Shown here: piece after piece, positions 16,771-25,173 of the stretch | How the letters are laid out: each line of letters begins with the position of its first letter | Position numbering within the stretch: the first letter of the stretch is position 1 | Origin: Halorussus lipolyticus | Lineage (GTDB): Archaea; Halobacteriota; Halobacteria; Halobacteriales; Haladaptataceae | Assembly: GCF_029338375.1 (NCBI RefSeq) | Contig: NZ_CP119804.1 | Location: 2,314,955 to 2,378,954, forward strand | DNA: 64,000 nt | Reading direction: 5' to 3' | Translations under genes and position numbers: made by a program | The notes under the pieces: model-generated | Told to the model about the DNA's origin: nothing | Databases searched by the model: none | The model's input: only the letters and a program-made list of their open reading frames with translations

Positions 16771-17244
16771 TTAGCTCCCCCAGAAGTTGTCGCGGCTTCC
16801 GAGTTGGGGCCGCGAGGGGCCGTCGTCTTCGGCGTCGTCCTCGGGGGCGTCTGCATCCTCGGAGTCGGCCTCGGCGTCAGCCTCGCCGTCGGAGTCGTCG
16901 TCTTCGCCCTCCATCGGCAGGCGCTCTAGCTCCTCGGCGCGGGCGTGGTTGGACTTGACGTTAGTAATTTTGACCTTCGCGCGAGCGTCGGGCAGAACGC
17001 CATCGACCATGACGATGAAGCCGTCCTCGGTTCGACCCACGCCCGCACCGCTCTCGTGGATGTCTTCGACCGTGACGACGACCTCCTCGCCCGGTTTGAC
17101 GGGCGCGGTCTTGAGGTCCCGAATCGGCTGACTGTAGTGGTCGCACCACTCGGCCCCGCCGCGGTCACCGTAGTGTTGGCATCCCATTCCCTCGATACGC
17201 TCCTGAAAACTCGGGCAATCGTCGGCGAGTGGACAGTCCGGCAT
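16771..17244 (-). CDS. TRAM-domain protein with N-terminal Cys cluster
   Basis: A 157-residue protein. Residues 50-108 form a TRAM domain (P-V-K-P-G-E-E-V-V-V-T-V-E-D-I-H-E-S-G-A-G-V-G-R, then G-F-I-V-M-V-D-G-V), a small beta-barrel that binds RNA. Before it, residues 1-36 carry C-P-L-A-D-D-C, G-C-Q-H-Y-G and W-C-D-H-Y, five Cys/His positions that may bind a metal. The C-terminal 45 residues are an acidic tail. Single TRAM proteins are common in haloarchaea, some acting as RNA chaperones. The ATG follows an AAGATTTAGG box. Confidence 0.85.
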   Translation of the reverse strand: MPDCPLADDCPSFQERIEGMGCQHYGDRGGAEWCDHYSQPIRDLKTAPVKPGEEVVVTVEDIHESGAGVGRTEDGFIVMVDGVLPDARAKVKITNVKSNHARAEELERLPMEGEDDDSDGEADAEADSEDADAPEDDAEDDGPSRPQLGSRDNFWGS

Positions 17245-17308
17245 GCCTGTGGCTACTTGCCGGTGCGCCTAAATCTTTACGTACCGACCCAACCTTTTAC
17301 TGCGCTCG

Positions 17309-17331
17309 GAACTTCGCCTGCGGCGAACTTC
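17309..17331. repeat. Imperfect hairpin upstream of the TRAM gene
   Basis: GAACTTCGCC-TGC-GGCGAACTTC forms a 10-bp stem with one C-C mismatch. It lies between the end of the DUF6684-like gene and the TRAM promoter and may terminate the upstream minus-strand transcript. Confidence 0.35.
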
Positions 17332-17390
17332 CTCGCTCGCAAAGCGTTGATGAAAAACCGCCGCTCGGTCGTCGCGCCTCTCCCGTGACT

Positions 17391-17606
17391 TTAGCCCTCG
17401 ATTGCTCGCGCAGAGATGTAGGTCAACAGCGCGAGGAGGACGAACGGGATGATGTGCAGGCCGAGCGCGATGCCCTCGATGAACCAGTTGGTCGGGTACG
17501 GCGACCAAATCAGAGTGTAGACGATAAAGAACCCCAAGATGACGAGCGGAACGATGTTGACCGTGATGTCCAGCATCGTTTCCCTGTCGAAGACTGAGTT
17601 GGCCAT
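17391..17606 (-). CDS. Small membrane protein, DUF6684-like
   Basis: A 71-residue protein starting M-A-N-S-V-F-D-R-E-T-M-L-D-I-T-V-N-I-V-P-L. Two hydrophobic helices follow (about 15-33 and 44-66), separated by a W-S-P-Y-P-T-N-W loop. I recall the F-D-R-E-T-x-L-D start as typical of the haloarchaeal family DUF6684, often near respiratory genes; not verified. The ATG at 17606 is chosen because the 58 residues before it overlap the neighbouring gene and are of other composition. Confidence 0.65.
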   Translation of the reverse strand: MANSVFDRETMLDITVNIVPLVILGFFIVYTLIWSPYPTNWFIEGIALGLHIIPFVLLALLTYISARAIEG

Positions 17607-17703
17607 GACGAAATTCGAAACGGGACGAATAGGCATAACGTCACCGGCTAGCGCCGGATTACCGCCGACGAAACGGTCGCTTGACCCGAGGACGAGCGAC
17701 GCC

Positions 17704-18111
17704 TCAGCCGTAGAGCAACTGCTCGGCCTGCGTCCGCCGGCGGTCCACGTCGAAGTGTGGTTCCAGTTCGGGGTCGGCATCCAGTCGGTCCAAGACGAGG
17801 AGCGGGTCGGTCCCGGCGCGCTCGACGCGCTCCAGCAGGCCCGCCAACTCCGACCGGTAGAGCGCCAGCGAGTCCAGCAGACCGACCGCGAGCGCCATCG
17901 CTACCCCCGCGTCACCGCCCGGAAATGCGTCCGAGATACGGTCGAAGTCGGGCGATTCCGGGGGCGACTCCGCAACCGAAGCGTCGCCGAGGACGAGCGC
18001 CAGACAGACGGTACAAATCGCGGCCGTTTCGGTCTCCTCTGGCAGATACTCCTGCAACTCGGCGGGGACGCGAAACGCTACCTGTTCACTTGTACACTCT
18101 GGACAGGGCAT
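17704..18111 (-). CDS. DUF6276-like small protein with CxxC motif
   Basis: A 135-residue protein starting M-P-C-P-E-C, followed about 30 residues later by C-T-V-C, giving two Cys pairs that probably bind zinc. The remainder is helical, with a stretch A-V-G-L-L-D-S-L-A-L-Y-R that may pack as a bundle. I recall this as a haloarchaeal family (DUF6276), not verified. It is 66 bases downstream of the atpD stop, on the same strand. Confidence 0.65.
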   Translation of the reverse strand: MPCPECTSEQVAFRVPAELQEYLPEETETAAICTVCLALVLGDASVAESPPESPDFDRISDAFPGGDAGVAMALAVGLLDSLALYRSELAGLLERVERAGTDPLLVLDRLDADPELEPHFDVDRRRTQAEQLLYG

Positions 18112-18177
18112 ACCGGCGGTTGGTCGGGCACGACGAAAAGCGTAGGTGAAGTCGAAGGGAGAACAGATTCCGGTCGC

Positions 18178-18876
18178 TCAGTCGTCCGCAGTAACCGTCT
18201 CGGCGGCCTCGTCGGCCTCGGCTTCCGCGGCGGCGCGCTCCTCTTTCTCCTCGGCCTCCTTCTTGGCCTTGATTTTCTTGAGGCGGAAAATCTCCTCGCG
18301 CTCCTGTTCTTCGAGTTTCTGCTCGATGTACTCCTGATTCTCCTTGAGTTCGGGCAGAAGCTTGAACTCCAGCGCGTTGACGCGGCGCTTGGTCGTCTCG
18401 ATTTCGGTCAGCATCTTCTTCATCGCCGTCTCAACCTCTGCGGCGAGGATGATGCTTTCGAGAAGCTCCTCGTAGGCCTCGGCGGCCTCGTCGATGCGAC
18501 CGCTGGTCCCGAGGACGCCGTACCCGCGCTCGTCCAAGCCCTTCCGGACCTTGCTGGACTCGATTTGGGGCACGACGACGCCCATGATGTTCTTGGACTC
18601 GGTGGTGATTTCGGGGTGTTCTTTCAGCGCGGCCGCGGCACCGCGGACCGCCACGTCGCCCTCCATCGCGCGAGCCATGTTGATTTTCTGCTGGGCGAGT
18701 TCGTAGTCGTCCTCGAGGCCCGAACGCACGTCTTGGGCTTGGTCGAGGATATCCATGAACTCCATGATGAGACCGTCACGCTTCTTCTCCAGCGTGTCGT
18801 GGCCCCTCTCGGAAAGCTCGATGCGGTCCTCAATCTGCATCAAGTTCTTCCGAGTGGGCTTGACGTCCTTGGCCAT
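18178..18876 (-). CDS. atpD: A-type ATP synthase subunit D
   Basis: Central stalk subunit D that couples the rotor to the A3B3 head. The 232-residue protein starts [15 protein letters not shown] and is mostly long helices forming a coiled coil, ending in an Ala/Glu-rich tail. In this window it is separated from atpB by 626 bases that hold an opposite-strand gene. It has its own AGGTTAACC box at 18905-18913, placed about 30 nt before ATG, so it is probably transcribed on its own. Confidence 0.94.
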   Translation of the reverse strand: MAKDVKPTRKNLMQIEDRIELSERGHDTLEKKRDGLIMEFMDILDQAQDVRSGLEDDYELAQQKINMARAMEGDVAVRGAAAALKEHPEITTESKNIMGVVVPQIESSKVRKGLDERGYGVLGTSGRIDEAAEAYEELLESIILAAEVETAMKKMLTEIETTKRRVNALEFKLLPELKENQEYIEQKLEEQEREEIFRLKKIKAKKEAEEKEERAAAEAEADEAAETVTADD

Positions 18877-18904
18877 CTTAGGGGGAGTTTGTGGCTCAAG
18901 GGGG

Positions 18905-18914
18905 TTAACCTTTT
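18905..18914 (-). promoter_or_regulatory. TATA-like box of atpD
   Basis: The minus strand reads GTAAAAGGTTAACC about 29-38 nt before the atpD ATG. It supports a separate promoter for atpD, detached from the main atp operon. Confidence 0.45.
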
Positions 18915-19001
18915 ACAGTCGGCGGCGACGAGATGAAGGCCGAACCTCGGGAAGTCGGCGTTAAGCCACGATTTATGTTATCAGAAATCAGAACTGAACG
19001 T

Positions 19002-19474
19002 ATGGCTCACGACGACGTTCTGAAAGAATACGTACAGTCGGCAACGTCTCCGAACGGCGACTGGCACCTCAACGTACCTGTCGGCTTCTCGCTTGAGGCC
19101 GATGCGGAAATCACGATGGGGCGACAAAGGAAATCGATGCGCTGTGTCTCACGTCTCGGTCACAAGACCCGCCGAAGCAGTACGCCTTCGAGGAGTCCGG
19201 CGTTGAACTCGTCAATAGTGACCGACTCGTACAACCTCGCCATTACAGAGGACTGTGGGAGAGCGGCGAGTTCAACAGCGAAACTGCGAGGATAATCGAA
19301 GCCAAGAGCGGCGACCCAACCCTGAAGGGACTGGGACAACTCGTCGGATACCGCGAACTACTACGCAACGACTGGAATATCGAGGTCGAATCTCTCGTTC
19401 TCGTCTGTACTGGAACCGACCCACAAGTCGAGAAAGCCTGCGCTATGCAGGGCATCGAAGTCGTTCACCGCTAA
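19002..19474 (+). pseudogene. Frameshifted nuclease-like gene between atpB and atpD
   Basis: The first part reads M-A-H-D-D-V-L-K-E-Y-V-Q-S-A-T-S-P-N-G-D-W-H-L-N-V-P up to about base 19125. From about 19130 the protein continues in another frame: E-I-D-A-L-C-L-T, then I-I-E-A-K-S-G-D-P-T-L-K-G-L-G-Q-L, ending ...I-E-V-V-H-R-stop at 19472-19474. One missing base near the run of A at 19124-19128 restores a single 158-residue protein. The E-I-D...E-A-K spacing resembles a PD-(D/E)xK nuclease core. It may be a pseudogene or a sequencing error. It is inserted against the direction of the atp genes. Confidence 0.6.
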
Positions 19475-19502
19475 AAAGAATGCGAAGACGTTGTTGCGGA
19501 AA

Positions 19503-20918
19503 TCAGTCCGCGGCGACTTCTTCGGCTTCGTCCTCGACGTAGTGCTGTTCGATGAGTTCCTCGTCCACGCGGTTGAGTTCCTCCTTGGGGAGCATGCTCA
19601 GGAGGTCCCAACCGATGTCGAGTGTCTCGTCGATGTCGCGGTTCGTGTCGAAGCCTTGGTCCACGAACTCCTCTTCGAACCGGTCGGCGAAGTCGAGGTA
19701 CTTGTTGTCACGCTCGGAGAGGGCCTCTCGGCCGACGATGTTCACGAGGTCACGCAGGTCCTCACCCTCCGCGTACGCGGCGTACATCTGGTCGGACACG
19801 TCGCCGTGGTCCTCGCGGGTCAGGCCCTCGCCAATCCCGTCGTCCATGAGTCGGGAGAGACTCGGCAGGACGTTGATGGGCGGGACGATGCCCTGCGAGT
19901 TCAGGTCCCGGTCGATGTAAATCTGACCCTCGGTAATGTAACCGGTCAGGTCCGGAATCGGGTGGGTGTCGTCGTCGCCGGGCATCGTGAGGATGGGAAT
20001 CTGCGTGACAGACCCCTCTCTGCCCTCGATACGTCCGGCACGCTCGTAGAGTTGCGCGAGGTCGGTGTACATGTAACCGGGGTAGCCACGTCGGCCCGGA
20101 ACCTCCTCACGCGCGGCACCGATTTCGCGCAGGGCCTCACAGTAGTTGGTCATGTCCGTGAGGATGACCAGCACGTGGTAGCCCTTGTCGAACGCGAGGT
20201 ACTCTGCGGTGGTCAGGGCGAGGCGCGGCGTGACCGTCCGCTCGACTGCGGGGTCGTCCGCGAGGTTCATGAAGACCACGGAGCGTTCGAGTGCGCCCGT
20301 GCGCTCGAAGTCCTCCATGAACTCGTTGGCCTCCTCGGCCGTAATCCCCATCGCACCGAAGACCACTGCGAACTCGGAGCCTTCGTCGTCGTCGCCCGCT
20401 TCCTCCTCTTCCGGCACCGTCGCCTGTCGCGCAATCTGAAGCGCGAGTTCGTTGTGCGGAAGCCCGGAACCGGAGAAGATGGGGAGCTTCTGTCCGCGGA
20501 CCAGCGTGTTCATGCCGTCGATGGCGGACACGCCGGTCTGGATGAACTCCTCGGGGTACTCGCGGGCAGTCGGGTTGATTGCCGCACCGACGATGTCGTC
20601 ACGCCGGTCCGGGACGATTTCCGGACCGCCGTCGATGGGGTTGCCGGAACCGTCCAGCACCCGACCGAGGAGGTCCTCGGTAACGGGCATCTTCATCGTC
20701 TCGCCGAGGAATCGGACCGAACTCTTTCGGTCGATACCCTCGGTTCCCTCGAACACCTGAATCGAGACGAGACCGTCGCTCGATTCGAGGACCTGTCCGC
20801 GCTTGGTGTCGCCGTTCGGCGTCTCGATTTCGACGATTTCGTCGTAGCCGATGGGTTCGTCTACCTCTGCGAACACCAGCGGACCGCTGATTTCCGTGAT
20901 GGTTTGATATTCTTTCAT
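19503..20918 (-). CDS. atpB: A-type ATP synthase subunit B
   Basis: The non-catalytic regulatory subunit of the A3B3 head, 471 residues. It starts [13 protein letters not shown] and contains [19 protein letters not shown] and the region [14 protein letters not shown]. As expected for B, a full Walker A motif is missing. It is encoded 4 bases after atpA. Confidence 0.97.
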   Translation of the reverse strand: MKEYQTITEISGPLVFAEVDEPIGYDEIVEIETPNGDTKRGQVLESSDGLVSIQVFEGTEGIDRKSSVRFLGETMKMPVTEDLLGRVLDGSGNPIDGGPEIVPDRRDDIVGAAINPTAREYPEEFIQTGVSAIDGMNTLVRGQKLPIFSGSGLPHNELALQIARQATVPEEEEAGDDDEGSEFAVVFGAMGITAEEANEFMEDFERTGALERSVVFMNLADDPAVERTVTPRLALTTAEYLAFDKGYHVLVILTDMTNYCEALREIGAAREEVPGRRGYPGYMYTDLAQLYERAGRIEGREGSVTQIPILTMPGDDDTHPIPDLTGYITEGQIYIDRDLNSQGIVPPINVLPSLSRLMDDGIGEGLTREDHGDVSDQMYAAYAEGEDLRDLVNIVGREALSERDNKYLDFADRFEEEFVDQGFDTNRDIDETLDIGWDLLSMLPKEELNRVDEELIEQHYVEDEAEEVAAD

Positions 20919-20922
20919 CGTT

Positions 20923-22689
20923 CTAGTAGAGGTCTCGGAGCTGTTCTTTCATCTCGTCTTCGAGGTCGGCGACGAACTCGTCGGCTTCGTCGTCGGGAGT
21001 CGTCGCAATACGGTTCAGGCGAGGCGCGGCGTCGATGTCGGTGATTTCCTCGACCGGAACGCCAGCGTCGAGCGCCTTGAAGGCCTCGTCGTTGAACGTC
21101 CGAATCGCGCCCATGATGAGATACGACTTCTCGGGCGGACAGTTGGTGTCCACGTCGTGAAGCGCGTTCTGCTGGAGGAAGGCCTCGCGGATGTAGCGCG
21201 CGACTTCCAGCGTCAACTGCTGGTCCTCGGGCAGGGCGTCCTTACCGACGAGTTGGACAATCTCTTGGAGTTCGTCCTCCTCGTCCAGCACGTCAACCGC
21301 CCACTGGCGCTGTTCGGGCCAGTCCTCGGCCACGTTGTCCTCGAACCACGGGTCGAGCTGTTCCTTGTACAGCGAGTACGACTCGTTCCAGTTAATCGAG
21401 GGGAAGTGGCGACGCTCGGCGAGGTCCGCGTCCAGCGCCCAGAAGGTCTTGACGATACGCAGGGTGTTCTGGGTGACGGGTTCCGAGAAGTCACCGCCGG
21501 GCGGCGAGACTGCGCCGACCACAGTCACCGACCCCTCGGTGTCGTTGATGTTGTCGAAGTATCCGGCGCGCTCGTAGAACTCCGAGAGGCGCGCGGCGAG
21601 GTACGCGGGGTAGCCCTCCTCGCCGGGCATCTCCTCAAGACGCGACGAGATTTCGCGCATGGCCTCTGCCCACCGCGAGGTGGAGTCGGCCATCAGCGCC
21701 ACGTCGTACCCCATGTCGCGGTAGAACTCCGCGATGGTGATACCGGTGTACACGCAGGATTCACGCGCCGCGACCGGCATGTTCGACGTGTTTGCGATGA
21801 GGCAGGTGCGGGACATCAGGGGCTTGCCGGTAACCGGGTCTTCGAGTTCCGGGAAGTCGTCAATGACCTCGGTCATCTCGTTGCCACGCTCGCCGCAACC
21901 GATGTAGACAACGATGTCGGCGTCGGCCCACTTCGCAAGCTGTTGCTGAGTGACGGTCTTACCGGACCCGAACGGGCCGGGAATCGCCGCGGTACCGCCC
22001 TTCGCCAGCGGGAACAGGCCGTCCTGCACGCGCTGACCAGTGACGAGGGGCGTCCGGGGCGTCTTCTTGTCCGACGCAGGTCGGGCCTCGCGGACCGGCC
22101 ACTCTTGGCGCATCGAGATTTCTTCGCCAGTGTCGAGTTCGACAACCGTCTCCTCGACGCTGTAGTTGCCGCTCTCGACAGTGACGACTTCGCCGCCCTC
22201 GGAGTCGGGCGGGACCATCACTTTGTGGTCGATGCTCTCGGTCTCGGGCACGATGCCGAGGATGTCGCCGGGTTCAACCTCGTCGCCCTCGCTGACTTCG
22301 GGGTTGAACTCCCACGTCTTTTCGAGGTCGATACCGGGTGCGTCAACACCACGGTCGAGGAACGCGCCCATCTTGTCTTCGAGAACCGTCAGGGGACGCT
22401 GAACACCGTCATAGATGGAGTCCAGCATGCCCGGACCGAGGTCCACGGACAGCGGTTCGCCGGTGTTCTCGACCGGTTCGCCGGGTGCGACGTTCGACGT
22501 CTCCTCGTAGACCTGAATCGTCGTCAGGTTGCCTTCGATCTCGATGACCTCGCCCATCAGCCCTTCCTCGCCGACGTACACCACGTCGTTCATCCGGGCG
22601 TCGAGGTCAGTGGCGGTCACGACCGGTCCACTTACGCTCTCAATTTCGCCGTCCTCTCGAACGGCTTCGGAATCAGTTGCTTGGCTCAT
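20923..22689 (-). CDS. atpA: A-type ATP synthase catalytic subunit A
   Basis: The catalytic subunit, 588 residues, that makes or hydrolyses ATP. The Walker A motif G-P-F-G-S-G-K-T is at about residue 238. Also seen are G-C-G-E-R-G-N-E, the P-loop partner [12 protein letters not shown], and the long non-homologous region of the A subunit (about 120-190). No intein is present, which is worth stating because archaeal atpA is a known intein site. The ATG overlaps the end of atpF by 4 bases. Confidence 0.98.
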   Translation of the reverse strand: MSQATDSEAVREDGEIESVSGPVVTATDLDARMNDVVYVGEEGLMGEVIEIEGNLTTIQVYEETSNVAPGEPVENTGEPLSVDLGPGMLDSIYDGVQRPLTVLEDKMGAFLDRGVDAPGIDLEKTWEFNPEVSEGDEVEPGDILGIVPETESIDHKVMVPPDSEGGEVVTVESGNYSVEETVVELDTGEEISMRQEWPVREARPASDKKTPRTPLVTGQRVQDGLFPLAKGGTAAIPGPFGSGKTVTQQQLAKWADADIVVYIGCGERGNEMTEVIDDFPELEDPVTGKPLMSRTCLIANTSNMPVAARESCVYTGITIAEFYRDMGYDVALMADSTSRWAEAMREISSRLEEMPGEEGYPAYLAARLSEFYERAGYFDNINDTEGSVTVVGAVSPPGGDFSEPVTQNTLRIVKTFWALDADLAERRHFPSINWNESYSLYKEQLDPWFEDNVAEDWPEQRQWAVDVLDEEDELQEIVQLVGKDALPEDQQLTLEVARYIREAFLQQNALHDVDTNCPPEKSYLIMGAIRTFNDEAFKALDAGVPVEEITDIDAAPRLNRIATTPDDEADEFVADLEDEMKEQLRDLY

Positions 22690-23027
22690 ACGTTGTCACC
22701 TTGTTCGTCTTCGTCCATAAGGTCGATACCGATTGCACGCTTGATTTTCTCGCGCAGTCCGCCGCTTCCCGCGCCGCCGCCGATGGAGACCATCGTCGGT
22801 TCGACGCTCGTCTCGACCTCCTGTCGGACCTGCCGGGACAGGTAGTCGAGGTCCTCGTCGTGCATCACGACGATGCCGACGTTGTCGTCTTCGAGAACGC
22901 GAGACACCGCGTCGTCGAGTTCCGTCTCCTTCTCGTCGTCGGGGACGTTCTCGAACTTCCGAACGCCCGCGAGGCGGAACCCGGTGGTGAACTCCGGACT
23001 GCCGACGACAGCGATTTCCTGACTCAT
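22686..23027 (-). CDS. atpF: A-type ATP synthase subunit F
   Basis: The central stalk subunit F, 113 residues, with the start [18 protein letters not shown] and the Rossmann-like [12 protein letters not shown]. It overlaps both atpC and atpA by 4 bases, in the standard archaeal order. Confidence 0.94.
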   Translation of the reverse strand: MSQEIAVVGSPEFTTGFRLAGVRKFENVPDDEKETELDDAVSRVLEDDNVGIVVMHDEDLDYLSRQVRQEVETSVEPTMVSIGGGAGSGGLREKIKRAIGIDLMDEDEQGDNV

Positions 23028-24085
23028 AGCATCACCAGTTCGTTCTCGATTTCCTCCTCGCTCAGACCGGCCTCGCGGCCGCGAGCGATTGCGCGGATGT
23101 TGTCAACTTCGCGCTCCTTCGCCAGCACGTAGGCCAACACCGGGCAAATCGACAGCGGGAAGACGTGCGAGAGGTGGTCGGAGTACTCGAGGAGTGCGGC
23201 GTCGAGTGCATGCTCGAAACCGATGAGGCTGTCGGCACGCTCCAACTCGTCGAGGGCCTCCGAGAGGTCCTCGCCGTAGGTGCTGTCGCGGATGAACGTG
23301 ACGAGTTCGTCCACGCTGTTCGAAATCTGGGACAGTTCCGACGCGCGGAACAACTCGCCGCCCTCGATGAAGTAATCGGTCGGGTCGATGTCCGCACCGG
23401 ACCGAGCGATTCGGAGCGCGTTGCGCGCATTCCGGAAGTCGATTTCCGCCTGCAGGAACTCGACGTACAGCTGGGTCGCTCGGTTGTCCGTCTCGGTGAC
23501 GCCGCCGATGAGACCCTCGTAGTACGTGCGGTCAACCGCGTTTTCGAGCGGAATCAGCACACCGGTCTCGTCGTAGGTACCGTAGGCCTCGGCGAGCGCT
23601 TCGCCGTAGCGCGTGCGGTCGAGCATCTCGACGACCTCCTCGATGGAACCGGCTTCGACCAACCGGTCGAGGAACTGCCGGTCGAACTCACCGGCGTAGA
23701 TGAGGTCCTCCTCGACGGCCTCGCTCTCGGAATCCGAGTAGACGCCGCGGATGACGGTCTTGATGTTCCACGCGTCGAACTTCCGGAGGTACCGAGCGAT
23801 GAACTCGTAGAGCCGACCGTCGGCCCACCGGAGGAGGTCGTTGAAGTGCTTGGCGAGATTGCGGTTCAGGGCGTGTTCGATGAGGTCCACGCCGTCGTAC
23901 CGGGAGCCGAGCGCGTTGATTTCCTCCTCGTACTCGGTCTCCTCCATGTAGCGGGCAATCTCGCTGGGACCCATCCGGACCAGTTTCCGGTAGTCCTCGT
24001 CGTCGAACAGCGCCGCCCGCCGGGCTTGGACCCGCGCGGTGACGTACTCGTAGTTCGAGGTTCCGTCCGTCTCTTTCACGCTCAT
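23024..24085 (-). CDS. atpC: A-type ATP synthase subunit C
   Basis: The 353-residue subunit C (V-ATPase subunit d homologue) that sits on the membrane rotor and carries the central stalk. It is entirely helical. Family patterns include Y-V-T-A-R-V-Q-A-R-R-A, D-A-W-N-I-K-T-V-I-R-G and C-P-V-L-A-Y-V-L-A-K-E-R-E-V-D-N-I-R-A-I-A-R-G-R near the end. It is overlapped by 4 bases at both ends. Confidence 0.95.
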   Translation of the reverse strand: MSVKETDGTSNYEYVTARVQARRAALFDDEDYRKLVRMGPSEIARYMEETEYEEEINALGSRYDGVDLIEHALNRNLAKHFNDLLRWADGRLYEFIARYLRKFDAWNIKTVIRGVYSDSESEAVEEDLIYAGEFDRQFLDRLVEAGSIEEVVEMLDRTRYGEALAEAYGTYDETGVLIPLENAVDRTYYEGLIGGVTETDNRATQLYVEFLQAEIDFRNARNALRIARSGADIDPTDYFIEGGELFRASELSQISNSVDELVTFIRDSTYGEDLSEALDELERADSLIGFEHALDAALLEYSDHLSHVFPLSICPVLAYVLAKEREVDNIRAIARGREAGLSEEEIENELVML

Positions 24086-24663
24086 TGCTCGAAGAGGCGT
24101 TTACTGATGTCCTGAAGGTTGTCCTCCCAGACGTCCTCCAGCACGGAGTCGAACGTGTTGTTCACCCGCAGGCGGGACTGCTCGCTCTCGACGACGACGC
24201 CGCCGAGACAGTCGTACTCGCCGGCGTACTCGTAGCCGTCGTAGTCCGCCACGATGTCGGTGAGCAGTTCGTCGTCTTCGGGCTTGCCGTAAACGCGGAC
24301 GGTGTCGCCGTCGTCGAACTCCTCGCTGGCGGCGTCGAGCAGTTCGCGGGTCAGCTCCTCGCGGTCGTCGCCTTCCAGACCGGCGATTTGCTCCTCGACC
24401 GAGGCCCGAACGTCCTGTAGGACGTCGCGTCGGGCTTCGAGGCGCTTCTGCTTGGCTTCCAGCTTGGCGCTGGAGAGCTTCTGCTCGCGCTCTTGGGCGA
24501 TTGTCTGCTCGGTTTCCCGTTCTTGCTCCGCGAGAATCTCGTCGGCGTCGCTCTCGGCCTCGGAGACGATTTCGTCTGCGCGCTCATCGCCCTCCGAACG
24601 AATTTCCTTCGCGCGCTCGCGGGCTTCGTTTCGAATATCCTCAACTACCGTGTCCAGACTCAT
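24082..24663 (-). CDS. atpE: A-type ATP synthase subunit E
   Basis: The peripheral stalk subunit E, 193 residues. Residues 1-100 form a charged coiled coil rich in Glu, Arg and Ala, expected to pair with AtpH. The C-terminal domain (V-V-E-S-E-Q-S-R-L-R-V-N-N-T-F-D-S-V-L-E) binds the top of the head. It begins 23 bases after the atpK stop. Confidence 0.93.
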   Translation of the reverse strand: MSLDTVVEDIRNEARERAKEIRSEGDERADEIVSEAESDADEILAEQERETEQTIAQEREQKLSSAKLEAKQKRLEARRDVLQDVRASVEEQIAGLEGDDREELTRELLDAASEEFDDGDTVRVYGKPEDDELLTDIVADYDGYEYAGEYDCLGGVVVESEQSRLRVNNTFDSVLEDVWEDNLQDISKRLFEQ

Positions 24664-24686
24664 TGATGAAGAGGGAAAGGGGGTGT

Positions 24687-24962
24687 TTAGACGAGGAACA
24701 CGACGACCAGCGCCAGAATGACGAGCGTCTCGGGAAGGACCGTCATGATGAGGCCCGTACCGAAGAGCGACTCGTCCTCGGCGATAGCACCGATGGCCGC
24801 GCTACCGATACCGCGCTCGGCGTATCCCGCACCGAGGGCCGCGAGGCCGACTGCGAGTGCGGCGGCGGCCGTCGGCGGGATAGCCGGTTCGGCGGCGGCG
24901 GCACCTTCTTGAGCGAGCGGTCCAACAGTGTTCGCGAACGCAAGCAGCATTTCGGGAATCAT
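24687..24962 (-). CDS. atpK: A-type ATP synthase rotor ring subunit K
   Basis: The proteolipid of the membrane rotor, 91 residues with two transmembrane helices. Helix 1 is Ala/Gly-rich (A-A-A-A-L-A-V-G-L-A-A-L-G-A-G-Y-A-E-R-G) and helix 2 ends P-E-T-L-V-I-L-A-L-V-V-V-F-L-V. The Glu in the L-P-E-T context is the expected ion-binding carboxylate. The N-terminal Ala/Pro/Glu region before helix 1 is longer than minimal. A gap of 211 bases separates it from atpI. Confidence 0.95.
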   Translation of the reverse strand: MIPEMLLAFANTVGPLAQEGAAAAEPAIPPTAAAALAVGLAALGAGYAERGIGSAAIGAIAEDESLFGTGLIMTVLPETLVILALVVVFLV

Positions 24963-25173
24963 TGTTTAGTATCTCCGTAGCTCTCGTAACCGGACAGTCG
25001 TATTTCCCGCTACTGTGGTCATAAAGCTTCCCAAAAGAGTTGGATATAACGCCGCCTCACACCCCGTAAATGGGAACTTGTGCTACCAAATGACAAGCGA
25101 AAATGGATATTGCGGCGCGGCCAGAGGTGGTTAGTTGCGCTTCGAATCGGTTCGGCAGAAAAAGAGCGGGGCG

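Noticed and set aside
20923..22689. atpA examined for an intein
   Set aside because: The coding sequence is of normal length and continuous through the Walker A region, so no intein is present.
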